Source of the DNA: Volvariella volvacea V23
Lineage: Eukaryota; Basidiomycota; Agaricomycetes; Agaricales; Pluteaceae
Direction of reading: 5' to 3'
Assembly (NCBI GenBank): GCA_000349905.1
Contig: KB722739.1
Location: 292,615 to 356,614 of the forward strand
DNA length: 64,000 nt
Under the pieces are notes generated by a model, which saw only the letters and a program-made list of their open reading frames with translations, searched no databases and was not told where the DNA came from. This document shows positions 12,472 to 23,801 of this stretch, piece after piece; the first letter of the stretch is position 1; the number at the start of each line of letters is the position of its first letter. Position numbers and translations under genes: made by a program.

Positions 12472-15105
12472 CTACTTTGTTCTACTAACCTTCAGTGCCT
12501 TGCTGCGAGTTTCAGATATCTCCAAACCATCAGAGCCTCCATCCGATCCCGGTTGATATTCGTCGCCATCATTCCTAGAGCGACGGCGCTTCCGTTGTGG
12601 AGCAGTTGTGGAAACCGGTCTTCCTTGGCTGGTCCAAGATTCGAGTAATGGTGGTGCCTTGGGTGATATATCAGTGAGGACTTGCGTCAGATAATAGTGC
12701 ATGTCTGCATAGGGTTTAGAGTAGGTCTTGATATCCTCCTCCAGACCTGCACCAGAGCGCCTGTAGAAAGCGTCATACAAAAGTGCACGCACTCTATCGA
12801 TGGCGTCGGCAAGATTCTGAAGTTCTGGATGGAGGATGAGTACGCCGGGTAGGGGATTCTTGAATGCTGAAAGTCGGGCTTCATAACCTCCAAAGGAATT
12901 GACAAAGACAGAGGAAACAAATTGTTGACATGGTTCGTAATCCACTCGAGCAGTAAGAAACCACAGTGAAAGCCACCAGAGAGATTCTAGGTCATGCTCA
13001 AAATTATACCGAACAGTGCGTTGTAATTGTACTGCAGGCGAGTAGGGAGGGATAAGTGGTGGTGTATTGAAAGGTATAGAAGTCTGAATTTCCAAGGCTA
13101 TGAAAAAGGGTGTACCCTGTGCAAGATGAGAGTCCGAAGCATATCATCACGTACATGCTCACCGTTTTAGGATCAGTGCCCCCTGTCCCGGAAAGGAATT
13201 TTTTCGCATACTCCAAATCTCCTAGTATGGCATGCAGCAGACCATCATCACGTTCGTAGCAAAGCACATTGCCTGAACTTATGTCCCTATGCACCCAGTG
13301 GGCGCAATACAGTAGTTGGAGTGCTGAATGCGGTGAGCAAGTTGTTGTATCAAGAGATACGGGATGCAATGCTTACCAGTTAGGCATTCAAGGAATACTT
13401 CAAACAACCTGGGAAATGTCTTGAGATTATGCAGAGACTCGCATACTTCTTTAAAGACGACGCGATACTGGCGCTTATTGGCAAAGGTCCGGGGTTGGGA
13501 TGGGGATGGACGAGATGTCAAGGGATGGCTGACAGGACGAATAGGTTCGGCTGATCCTCGAGTAGGGTCCGCATTGCTCACCCGCGACTGCTGCCGGGAT
13601 GGGGTAGATGGAAGGGTGAAAAGACCTCTCTGTGGTCGAGCGGAGGTTGGGACGGTCTTTGATATTGCTCCTCGCTGATCGCATATAATATCAAGGAAAT
13701 ACCTCTTGTATGCCCCGCCTTGGAGGCAGTCTCGGACCTTTGTCTTCATTTCGTCGTTGAAATGGGTGAATTCTGGCGGGTCCTCGGAGTTCGGTTCGTT
13801 CAATTGAGAAGCGAAGCTTTCAATATCCGCAAAAATCGCCTGTTGGATCTCCTTTTCTGTTTGGGCTGTCGCGTCGAGCCATACATCTTTGAGTGCCACA
13901 GGCAATGCACCCTCCTTATCCTTGGGATTGGTGCGTGATTCGACTTCTATGGCTTCCCAGACGCGCGTCATGCGACCAGTGATGCATAGGGATCGATACT
14001 CGGAAATGGTTCGTTGCGTCTTGAAGTATCGACCATCAACTTCGATGACATAGAAAATCTTCTCATCCTGGTCGTGTCGATCTATTGAGGGATCGAAGCC
14101 CATCTCTTTTTCTGTAGCAAATATAAAGGAGAGGAGAACGGATACAAAGGTTTCGCATTCCTAAGAACGCATCATGAGGCGGTTTGAAGAGTAAATGGAT
14201 GAGCATACCTGAATGAAATTGAACGAATACGATTTTGCAGAGTGTGACCGAGAAAAGTACCATAAAGATACCGACTCATCTTCAATTGTGATCTAGTTGT
14301 TGTTTAAATGGAAAAGGAAGCCGAAAGACATGCAAAAAAACATACACCGTATGTGAACATGCGTCTTGGGTCGTCATTCATTACATGATTGGCAGCGGCG
14401 AGCACCTTCAAGCGATTCTAAAGGACATCGATGGCGAGATAGAACATTAATTGATATCGTACTCACATCGTATATATCCGCTTCACCTTTCTGCCTCTTA
14501 AGCTCCACAATAGCAGCCACAGCACTGGTGACGTACTGTCCATTCTCGACTATCCGGTTGGTATAATCGTAAGGCTTGAAGAAGGCGTCGATCTTATGAT
14601 TTGATCCAGGTATTTCGGACGCGGTTTGGCGATTGGAGTCTTGCGTGTACGAAAAACGAGGCTTTCTGGTGCTGTCATGCGAGCCTTCCCCGACGAAATT
14701 GTATTTTTCCAGCGCGACACAGATGTCAACTAATGGAGCGAATACACCTGACTCAAGACCATTGATCCGGGATGGGGAGTCTTGAAATTTAGTCCAGCGG
14801 GGAGGGTTCATTTGGAGAAGATGCGCGCTCTCCAACAACTTGAGGCAGTTGTCGACATCGGTCTTGGATGGTGTAAAGGGGAGGTAAGCTTTTTGGAAAG
14901 TGAGGACGTCGCAGGTGACCATCTCCGAATCCATCTCCAATGCGATTTGTGGCCGGAGTTTTGTCAAGTCGAGCTTCTGAGCATCGGAGCGTATTGAGCG
15001 AGGCGTTTCCTGACTAATGAAAGTAAGCGGCTTGGTCTGTGCTCTTGAGTAGAAATTACATGAGTGGTTCGCCCTGGGCTGGCGGCGTTGTGGGGCGACT
15101 GACAT
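12472..15105 (-). CDS. FunK1-type fungal protein kinase
   Basis: Member of the FunK1 family, which is expanded in multicellular basidiomycetes; substrates are unknown. I chose the ATG at 15105 because the frame upstream begins only at a non-ATG codon. Reading right to left: a helical N-terminal region (LTFQKAYLPFTPSKTDVDNC), small exons NRLKVLAAANHVMNDD and SVSLWYFSRSHSAKS, then CETFVSVLLSFIFATEKEMG leading to the core (FDPSID, VIEVDGRYFK, RTISEYRSLCITGRMTRVW). The catalytic loop is HRDISSGNVLCYE (about 13243-13290), followed by LGDLEYAK in the DFG position, GTPFFIALEIQ and HDLESLWWLSLWFL. LGD in place of DFG and the HRDISSGN loop are typical of this family. The C-terminus (residues after about 12610) is basic and Ser/Arg-rich, nuclear-signal-like (RKRRRSR). 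At least six introns are visible. Confidence 0.85.
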
Positions 15106-15453
15106 TGCAGCGAGTCGGATCAAGAATCGTTTGCGAGAACGAGGAGGGCTCACTTGACTGAAGTGTTTGGGTTCGCGGACATGATGGTGACGGGGAGTGA
15201 TGGTCCAAGGCTAGCCACACGAGCCACAAGTGACGCGCCAGCGCTCAACCACGTGACGACACCAGATGCTGCCCAGCCACAACATTCGGTCATAAGTGAA
15301 AGCGCCTATAGGCTAACTCCTCCCTTGGTACATCACGACAAGGCAAGTCGTCACACATTTTCTAATCTCACAACGCCCATTGCCTACTTAAAACCTATGT
15401 ATAACATGAGATTGGAGGAGTCCACGCCGCAACTTCATTTTGACTCCCCTCAT

Positions 15454-15772
15454 ATGCACACAGTGGCCGTGTTACTTGGTCTTCTGTTCTTGTATAACTT
15501 TTGCAAGAGGCAGAGGAGGCGACCTGTTCCGCCTGGTCCTAAGAGGGGATTCATCATCGGCAACTTATTGGATGTGCCGACGAGTGACGAGTGGATTTAC
15601 CTATGCGAAATGGAGCACGAAATGGAGCAAGATATACAGTGTGCTATCATATTTTCGCATCTCATTGAGGGTCACTGTTCTCGACCCTGTGGTGTCAACA
15701 CGGGTGCATCGTCACATTGATCTTCTACTCCGCCAGGGGTGTATTTCTTCTCCTGTGGTCGATGTGCATTAG
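15454..15772 (+). pseudogene. Cytochrome P450 5' stub (relic)
   Basis: Starts like a microsomal P450: ATG at 15454, hydrophobic anchor VAVLLGLLFLYNF, basic KRQRRR, then the proline-rich hinge PVPPGPKRGFIIGNLL and DVPTSDEWIYL. The same order occurs in the intact P450 at 47.7 kb (PPGPKGLPIIGNLLDMP). The frame then breaks. A second frame keeps IDLLLRQGCISSPVVDV, resembling the DLFEKRSSIYSS region that follows in the intact gene, before a stop at 15770. Nothing after this resembles the I-helix, ExxR or heme loop, so about 80-85 percent of the gene is missing. It lies head-to-head with the FunK1 gene, about 350 bases apart. Confidence 0.6.
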
Positions 15773-16128
15773 CTAGAGGCTTTATGGCACTTGGTCTGCC
15801 TGGTGAGATACACATGGTGGTTATAGGAAGTGAGAATGAAAGTGTTGAAAAATTTAGTTACTAGTGTGCCCCGCTAATTATGTACCCTTCTCAGGCCACG
15901 AGGCACCCTATATAATAAAGGTGGTCTACGCCACTTTTGTTGCTGTGCATCTTGAACTTTCATGAGCAAATAATTTTTGTTCTTCACCAGTCTGAGCACT
16001 GCAACAATTGTGTGAAAAATTGCTACGGTAGTATCACAGTCACGATCCTAATAGCAGAAAATAATTATTTCTCGTGACAGTGCCTGAAATCCATATATAC
16101 CTCGAATAACTGAAGCTATCGTATGATA
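15773..16128. other. Spacer between P450 relic and DUF7330 gene
   Basis: No gene seen. The stretch near 15934-15990 (CACTTTTGTTGCTGTGC ... TTTTTGTTCTTCAC) resembles the region just upstream of the start of the next DUF7330 gene (17505-17545), suggesting a duplicated promoter fragment. Confidence 0.4.
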
Positions 16129-17469
16129 CTAATGCTTTCGGTTATAGTGGACACCACCCCTCACCGTGATGTTGAGGTTCCGACCAAGTATATTATGCGG
16201 TGTTCCTGCCAGTTCTCGTTGAACCTCCTGTCCTGAATCAATTGGACTTTGCCTTATATCGAGCCTGCCGCTGCGATAGAAAATAGATATGTGACCAATC
16301 GGGACGTACACAGTAACCATGTCGCATTCACTGCCTTCTTGGACACCAACTGCACGTCCTATCTCGAATTTTGTCTCGTCGTCTCCAGATATTCTACGGA
16401 AGACCTCATTTGCCGTGACCTCTCTATCCTGAGGCCCAAGGAATGTGAGAATCCCACTAAAAGAGTCGGGTAATCTGAGCTCAATGTTGCCGAAAGTCAC
16501 TTTTGCAATTATGTGTACCGCTGGTCGGAGTTTATCCTGTGCATGGGACTGAAGGGATGCAGTATGTTAGTTGTGTATGGAGTGCTACTCTGAATAGATA
16601 TTCCATACCACATTAAGCTTCAAATTCCCAGCGTGTAGAGAGATATTGAGTATAATGGGAGGGAAGTACTTACTGGAACCTGAAGCCTCTTCTACAGTTG
16701 GCAGTGCAACAATAGCATTGATATTTCCCATTTCCATCGAGAGATTGAGTGTTCTGGGAGAGGAGGTTGTTTCCTTGCTTCCTTCCTGGATATACAAGGC
16801 GTACTTCTTATTGAAATTGCCAAGACTTCGCATGGACTCCGAATGATTTGAGTAACAAGGGACCTGCATCTCTTCAAGAGTGGCGTGCTTTTGAACCACG
16901 TAGAAACTATTTCAGCAATTGTTGTAAATCAGGGGCGTTCTTGAAAGGATACTCACTGCGATTGTTGCCTGAGAGAACACTCTGCTTCCTATTTGTACCT
17001 CATTGGTGCCATGGATAGCCGCCGTGTTTGTTTGCTGCATGCATGCACAATGGGTACTATTTCTCGTGCTTGAAGAAGTGTAGTGTCGAGCATCTTGAAT
17101 ATTTTCTGCATGCATACTGCTTGTAGTCGATGTACCTCCTACAGCTTTTGTGCAAAGTTGTGTTCCTCTCCAGAAAGAAGAGGCGTGTCGATGCGAGCCT
17201 TGGGTACATGTATCCCTATATGCTGGTGGTTGCTCATCCGAGGGTGAATTGCTTTCAGGAGATGGAGTGGTAATAGGCACTTCGAAATCATAATCCCCAG
17301 GGTACGTCGGTGGCCCTGATGGGTCTTGGTGGACTCCGTGTTGGGAGGTAGTTAATTTGGACATTTCGTCAGGTTGGCCGTTTACTTCGCCAGGGGCACA
17401 TTTCTCTTGTGCTCGACAATCACCATTTGTGTGTTTGTTGCGGCATAATGTGCTTGATGAAGTACCCAT
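16129..17469 (-). CDS. DUF7330-like protein A
   Basis: Uncharacterised beta-rich fungal protein; the DUF7330 assignment rests on resemblance to the three clearer paralogues at 55-64 kb. First ATG at 17469. The N-terminus MGTSSSTLC matches an N-myristoylation pattern (Gly2, Ser6) with a nearby Cys. The first ~140 residues are disordered and Ser/Thr/Pro-rich, with two PPxY motifs: PPTY (17302-17313) and PPAY (17218-17229). The folded part has LNLSMEMGNINAIVALP and ILNISLHAGNLKLNV. An intron (donor GTATGG near 16610) follows, then RPAVHIIAKV, IELRLPDSFSGIL and VYVPIGHISIFY. The intron lies at the same place as in paralogues B-E, just before the RP-x2-H motif. The junction of the first two exons is uncertain; acceptor CAAAAG before HATLEEMQ keeps the frame. 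The last residues after HISIFY have no counterpart in B. Confidence 0.62.
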
Positions 17470-18049
17470 GATGTCTACAGGAAGTATGGATGAGAATGCA
17501 ATATACACTGCTTTTGTTGCCGTGCTTCATGGAAAGATAGTTTTTGTTCACTAGTGGCATTTCTTTCAAGTTTAGAAGGCCAAACAAGGAAGAATCTCGC
17601 CCATTGCGCCACGTAGAGTGAATCTCGGTGACGGGGATCTTATTGCTCTCCTTGAGTCATCAGCTTATCCTTCCGGCAACCATTGGTTGGTCGCCTGTAC
17701 GACACCATACTGTAGCAGGCATCAGTCAATCGAATAGCAGACTACAATCATTTTTATATGCCTGAGCCGAATGGCCATTCATTTTTCGCGGCGTAAAAGT
17801 GGAGGCATAAGACATAGCAGATAATAGTAGGGCTCATTCCCACGGGTGATGGAGAAAGGTAGGTTTAAGCCGTGCAACCGTCCACGGGCACCGTCGAAGT
17901 GCTAAAAATGTGCCTTATTTGGATTGCCAAGGCTTTCTTCGCTGCAAACACTGAGTTGTGTGGTTTATTGGGTACAAATCATCATAGCTGCTGTCCGTGT
18001 AAGTCCTACACTAACTACGCTGGTGCTTTAGACAAATCTTCAAACGACA
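17470..18049. other. Spacer between DUF7330-like A and B
   Basis: Intergenic: 3' end of B on the right and promoter of A on the left. A short plus frame (17872-18129) overlaps the last exon of B and is not credible as a gene. Confidence 0.5.
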
Positions 18050-19314
18050 TCAGCGGAGATACCCTGTACACGAAAACCGACATGAGTATACGTGGGCATG
18101 TTAGCTGGATCTCAGCACTAAGCGTATAGCCAATACTCACAATGGTGAATCGTCACTTCCCCTCCCTTCGCAAAAGTGACGATGGCTGTATCGTAAGGAC
18201 GTTTCTGGCCTCGGTCAACGCACCCTATTGTGAATATTTTCTCTTCCTCTCCCTCGTACAATTGTTGGTGCATATCGTCTAATGCTTCTCTCTTGGATAA
18301 ATCCTCAATCGTGCATACCTGAACAATGCCCTCGAAGGAGTCAGGCAATGTAAGCCGAACTTTCCCGATCTTGATAGATATACGAATGTGTATGACCGGT
18401 CGATACCCCGTGTTTTTCTCGTCTCGCTATTAGAATGAGTCAAGGACAATGAGAAACAACAAGCGGAAGTTGCGTACCACTCTCAAATTGATGTTTGAGC
18501 CATGTCTAACTTGAACTACGATGGGAGCACGGGGCATGGATACATGGCTTTTGATGTTGGGTAAATACACAGCCGCATCAACGCATCCGGAATAAGGATC
18601 CGGGAAGAACTCATAAATTTGTGGATATATGAATTTGCCTGGTGGTGGAATATACCATTTACATCTTATGGCATCCAATGGTAGGAAGCAAGACGTGCAG
18701 TAGAGAAGTGGCGCCAAGAATAAATCCTCAGGACCGAAATCCTCCTAATAAACGGTATGCATGAGCTACAAAGTTTCGAAAGAGGCTTTAGCAAAAATTT
18801 TTACCTTGTATGTGGACGAGACTTGATTTGCTGTCGGTGCCTCTTTTTGATTAAAAACCGGTCCTAACCGCGCCACGACATTCCTCTGCATGAGGTACGC
18901 AACATGGTACATCTTGCCTTCCCTATTTCCTTGAATTCCTGTATAATCAGTGCCGTTGTCGACAATGAATACCGATTTGCGCTCTAGGTAATCCCCAAAC
19001 TGCACTGGAGGACGGGTTGGTAAATGTCTAAACCTAGTTTCTAGTTCATGATATAAGGGCGGCGTATCTTGGTTCCCAGAAAATCGGGCGAGCACGATGG
19101 GTGATTGTGACCAGTGGCGAGGATTGACGGTAGAGCTGTACCCAGGGGGAATCTCCTCAAAGGATACGCGGCTGTGCGTATCACGGAGATCTTGCTCTAT
19201 CTCTGCCGATTCGTCCGGGAGAGATTCATCCAAGCGAGGTTCTTCCTGCTTCGTCTGTGTTTCCTTGCTGGACGGGCATTGGCAAGATGGCTGAGCACTT
19301 TGAGAGTTACTCAT
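18050..19314 (-). CDS. DUF7330-like protein B
   Basis: Tandem paralogue of A. ATG at 19314 places the first PPxY motif at residue 56, close to residue 53 in A; an upstream in-frame ATG at 19425 would add 37 residues. The disordered acidic N-terminus contains PPGY (19138-19149) and PPLY (19051-19062). The folded part: LERKSVFIVDNGTDYTG, then after an intron (donor at 18802) EDFGPEDLFLAPLL, a long segment with VDAAVYLPNI and IVVQVRHGSNINLRV. The next intron (donor GTACGC near 18474) is at the position shared by all five paralogues. It is followed by RPVIHIRISIKIG, RLTLPDSFEGIV and VTFAKGGEVTIHH. The final exon is only 13 nt (18050-18062), closing with WYLR and TGA. Confidence 0.62.
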
Positions 19315-19425
19315 GACGGGTACGTCTCGACGAATGTACTGGGTGGGGCGATTGAGTCCCCCACATGCGTATTTATGTTGTAGGCTGCGTGCCACATTGC
19401 GTAGGATCGCGGTTGACTGCCACAT

Positions 19426-20839
19426 CTTTCCATGGTGATACGCATTGTGAGCTCAGTCCACAGATGTGGCCAGTCGTTGCCACTATTTTGCTCGTGTCAA
19501 AGCTCAGAAAAATCAAATTATGCTAGGCAGAGACAGGTAGCCCGGTTTCGCAGCCGGAGGGCGAAACTCGTCGCAGAACATGTGGCAAGCAACCACAGGA
19601 GAATCAGCACAAAATCCGCCTCCCGCCTGTCCAACATATGGGATAGAACGAACGAAATTATCGGGATCAAAAACACAATAACGTCTCGAGGCGTACCGAT
19701 ACAGGAAAGATTCCTTCTCTAGGTAACCATCAATGAGCTCCGGGAGTCAAACGACATCCAAAGCTACCTAAAATACAATAAAGCGAAATAAAAAGCTAAT
19801 CTTAACATTCGAAAGGGTGCTGACATCAATAGGTTAGGCAGAATATTATTCGGACATGATCCATAGTCCGTCGGACAGGAGGAGTTAAGATACTGATCCC
19901 GTATTCGCTTCAGTATCCTTCCTGTCCACCCAAAGTGCCGGACATATGTCAGGCACTATACTACGAACAAGAGAACCGCGCAGCGTCACAACCACATATG
20001 CCACATCGTCTGACAATCACCCTTGGCTGCGTGTGCATATATGCACCAAATAAGGTAGAGCAACCAGGGAACGCATAGAGAGCACAGTTGTTGTGGTTGT
20101 GCAACCCGCACGATGGGCACTCCGAAGTGAAAGGAAGGAAAGTGGACGGGATGTGGGTGGCACACTGTTATTCAGAGATATGGGTGTAAATTCATACCCG
20201 TGGCGGCGTGGCCACCAGCAGGCATGTCCATGCGACTCCAAGGCGATTTGCCGTGTAAGGTATCGCGCAATGGAGCAAAGCGAGAAGGCCGGAAAGCAGC
20301 TATAGAGTGGCAACTCGAGAACGTTGGAGTTAACTTTAGCCTTTGAACACGATGGAGCAATAATTCTTGAAAAAAAGTCAGCCGATTCCCAGTCCCCACT
20401 CAACTTACCAACTCAAAGGCTTACAACCATACCAGAAGCAAAAAAAAACAACAAAGAATCACAGCGCCGACAGATGATGATAGTAATCTGGATCTCTATT
20501 CCATATTCATGACCTCGCTCATGAGCAGATTTAAGAAAAGATGATACATGAGTTTTCTCTCTACAACGAGAAAAGTCTGAAAAACAACGATGCACAGGAA
20601 CAAGTCGTAGATGGCGATTAGGGGATAGGAGGGGAAACGGTGGGGTGTGGATACGAATTAGGGGTAATACTGATGCGGATGGACAGTGCGAAGAAAGAGT
20701 GCGAGAAAATGTAACCTTTGCGAATTAAATGAGTGAACGAGGCATTTGAGAGCACTATGTACCATGGGGCGATATTCGACTGCAAAGCAATTAGGACAAG
20801 CATTCATGTCGAGTAGAACTGCGAAACCCACCAAAAATA
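19426..20839. other. Spacer without recognised gene
   Basis: Frames at 19432-19722 (+) and 20017-20403 (-) lack recognisable motifs and are compositionally ordinary. I see no RNA gene. The right end probably holds the 3' untranslated region of the TFIIA gene. Confidence 0.5.
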
Positions 20840-21620
20840 TTACTTCTTTCCAGCTTCGATGGCATCACCGTTCTTGCAAGCGATGATCTTGATCCTCTGC
20901 GCCGGCACCATTTCGTTCGACTCCATCTTGAACGAGGCATTCTTGACAATGAACGTCCATACATCATCGCACAGTCTGTACGTGTGCAAGTGACCCTGGG
21001 TGTGGGTGAATGTGGAGAAGGGGTTGCGTTAATGACTCATGCTGCGACACACGGAATGCACGCTGGCTCACCTTGAGGGTGGTTTTGGTCTTCACCTGCT
21101 TCACCATTGTGTCGGCTAACGACTTGTCGAACTGTGGAGTGGCGAAGATCATCAGCATCATTCATCGGTGTTTCGATAGACCGCAGGCCGAAGCAGTCAT
21201 CATGCGGGACGTAGGAAACCATGACCATGGGCCAAGGGGTAGAACAAGGAGCACGAAAGGATAAGCAACGAAATCGGAGGAGAAAACCAGAATGGAGAGC
21301 CAAGCACCACATTACTAAACAGAGAAACGAAAGCGAACCCACCTGCTGTAGGACCTTCATAGCTAACTGAGGTGTAATTGCCCCACTCGTAATCAGCTCA
21401 TCCAACGAGTCCGTCAACGCCATCCCGATTCTGCACGATGAAGGTTCAAAGACTCGACCACCCATGAAAGGCAGAGAACAAAAGAGAGCATGAGGCTCCT
21501 CCTTCCCATGGCCGATGACCAGACGGGAAGGAAAGAGAACGATAGATCCTCCACCGCGAAGAATAGTCAAAGGTACACATACGACGACCCTCTATAAAAC
21601 TCATAGTATGCAGAAGCCAT
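20840..21620 (-). CDS. TOA2: Transcription initiation factor IIA, gamma (small) subunit
   Basis: General RNA polymerase II factor; with the alpha/beta subunit it stabilises TBP on the TATA box in the nucleus. Four exons assemble a 113-residue protein, the usual family length. [13 protein letters not shown] (ATG at 21620) ends at a GTATGT donor. It is followed by [18 protein letters not shown] and [11 protein letters not shown], then exon 21072-21131 ([20 protein letters not shown]), then exon 20840-20995 ([20 protein letters not shown] to IEAGKK). The N-terminal four-helix-bundle signature (YEFYR, LDELI, ITPQLA, VLQQFDK) and the C-terminal beta-barrel signature ([19 protein letters not shown]) are both intact. 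All junctions are in phase with consensus splice sites. Single-copy housekeeping gene; a good anchor for synteny. Confidence 0.97.
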
Positions 21621-22394
21621 GTCGTTCTTCCTTCAATTCACAGCAATCCTCGAACAGCTCTGCAGTTAAGCGCCTTTCAAGTTTTGAATCTAGAACGCCG
21701 GAAGCTTGCAAAGAGACGAGCAGGTCGACACAGGTGAGCAAGCCAACAAAGGGGTACTCGGAGAGGTGGACGGGTTGAGGAGAACGACGGCGGGACGAGG
21801 TTTGAGTGGTGGGTGAGTGGCAGACGTGCGGTGCGGATGGCTTACAGATCCTCTCTGTCACAGTCACGAAGGCCGTCATCGTCACACGCGGCCCGGAGGT
21901 GCAGCGCGGTCTAAACATCAGCCAGAACGAGCTTGTACGCTCGATGTGATCCCAAGCTGGGGTCTTTTGTTATATTTGATGTTGTCGGAGGCATTACCAG
22001 CAACTCGGGTGATGCTTGCCAAAGTACGGAGTTGGGTTGCAAGGGCAACCCGGGGACTAGTAGTATTGCAGTGGAGCCGCACAACCTTTGTCAATCTCAC
22101 CAAGCAAAGTCATCCTACAGGCGCATAGCCCAGACTAAACCAACAACAACAGTTAGTGCATCCAATATCACACATATTTCTCGACCAGTACGTTTTAGAG
22201 GCTTAATCTGCATCGCATCTGAGCTTACAACGACAAACGCTAAAGACCAAGCTGGGATTTAAGGTAGATTGGTCCATTACACAGAAATCTATTGCATAAA
22301 TCCATTTATTAGTGCATAGCCAGTAAAAAGGTGAACTACACAATCCCCTGTGTCTGACATCAGGTCATGTCTACAACACTACTGCAAGCATATG

Positions 22395-22600
22395 CAGATG
22401 TGCTACCCTGATAGCGGTACCTTAGGCCAGTAGGGCCCATAACCTGTCGGATTTTCCTATAGGTTATGACCCCTTCTACCTGGCCTCAGACGCTTAACGC
22501 AAGATGAAAAGAAGGAAATAAATCAATGGTGAGGTCAAAATCGTAGAGCTGCATGTAAATCCTGGGCCCTGGCGTGACTGAGAGCCAGCAGGTGGTGGTG
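22395..22600 (+). repeat. Direct repeat, copy 1
   Basis: Shares an ordered series of matches with copy 2 about 940 bases away: CTGATAG, ATAACCTGT, CCTATAGG, CTGGCCTCAGACG (longest identical run), CCTGGCGTGA and CAGCAGGT. Clearly diverged. Confidence 0.65.
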
Positions 22601-22742
22601 GTGACGGTGCAAACGCACACTATAGCTACCTGCAGGTCAGACTTTAGCTTTATGTCAAGGGATTCCCACACACGCGCCGACATGGCCCCAGCCGCGCTGT
22701 CGAGCGCCACGCCAACTTGATCCCGCCGGCGAGTGCGACGAC

Positions 22743-23111
22743 ATGCAGATGTACATCATCCCCCAATCCCACATTGCAATCCGGATCTGGTCGGGTGGGA
22801 TGGCATCTACCCGTCGCTACCCGCTCGATTTCTACAACCTGAGGGACCACATCCCGATTAACAAACTCTTTGGATGGCAGTTCCACGCTGCTTATGGACA
22901 GGATGGTCTTCAAATCAATCCAGCGAGAGAGTACAAGTCCTCAGAGGAAATTGCGGGGAGTGCTAGGAAAGATATCCCACCGGGGTCAGAGAAGTGGGTA
23001 GTGCACGAAGGGAGCTATTGGGTTCTGAGGAGGCCACAGATGGAACCATTCAAGTTTGTTCCCTCAACCTGTTTCGAGCTTTCAAGTTGGTCGCGGCAGG
23101 TTGTAGATTGA
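22743..23111 (+). CDS. Uncharacterised 122-residue frame between direct repeats
   Basis: The frame from ATG 22743 to the stop at 23111 has a protein-like middle (FYNLRDHIPINKLFGW, INPAREYKSSEEIAGSARKD, GSEKWVVHEGSYWVL) with mixed charge and aromatic content, but I recognise no family. No introns or extension are needed. It may be a remnant of a larger gene or chance; its position between two copies of a repeat suggests it could be cargo of a degenerate element. Confidence 0.28.
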   Translation: MQMYIIPQSHIAIRIWSGGMASTRRYPLDFYNLRDHIPINKLFGWQFHAAYGQDGLQINPAREYKSSEEIAGSARKDIPPGSEKWVVHEGSYWVLRRPQMEPFKFVPSTCFELSSWSRQVVD

Positions 23112-23334
23112 CCTTTATTTCACTGTGCTATGCACCTAAACTGTAACTATTCAAGTTCGCATAGGCACAGGATGAGACAGAATGACAAGTCCAACACGCC
23201 ATAACGTGATTTCAGGCAGAGTTACAGTGTTCAAGTGATTTTGAATGCTATGTCGTGTTCAGCCGAGTTATAAAGCATGTCATTTATTGTGACATGTTCA
23301 ACACCACTGAGAAAATAGTGCCATGCTTACGCTA

Positions 23335-23545
23335 GGGATAAGCTACCTGATAGAAGTGCCTTCACAGGTAGAAAGAAGGGATTATAACCTGTAGAAAGGG
23401 CCCTATAGGATATGGCCCTTCTCCCTGGCCTCAGACGTACCACACAAGACAATCAAGATAAAAAAATCGACCTGAAGTATAGAACAGAACGTGAAGCCTG
23501 GCGTGAGTGCGAGGCAGCAGGTAAGACGAAGGTGCTGGTGTCACT
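23335..23545 (+). repeat. Direct repeat, copy 2
   Basis: Second copy of the repeat seen at 22395-22600, same orientation, with the shared CTGGCCTCAGACG block at about 23425. Confidence 0.65.
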
Positions 23546-23801
23546 GCACGATGGAGCATCCCATATACCTCGTGGTACAACGCAGACCTCAAATAGACAC
23601 CTGTGCTTTGGCACCAATCGCCCAAGCCCATCTGCCGTGATCAGCTTGTGCTTGCTGAACACCATGGAGTGTTTTTAATCCCACCTCATCCGAAGGCGCA
23701 GCAACGAGCACCGAAACCTTCGAGCTATGGGATACGAATACATTCAATAACCGGCACCCGAGTCAACAGAGCAAACCCTTGGTATGCATTCACAAAACCC
23801 A

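Larger units (their letters stand above)
21621..23801. other. 2.2-kb spacer with a diverged direct repeat
   Basis: The left part is the TFIIA promoter. A diverged direct repeat lies near 22395-22600 and 23335-23545, flanking a 122-codon plus frame (22743-23111). The right part includes the 3' end of the amidase gene. Confidence 0.5.

Noticed and set aside
15154..15453. Extension of the P450 stub to the left
   Set aside because: The frame begins at TTG; the anchor and hinge start at ATG 15454 as in the intact P450.
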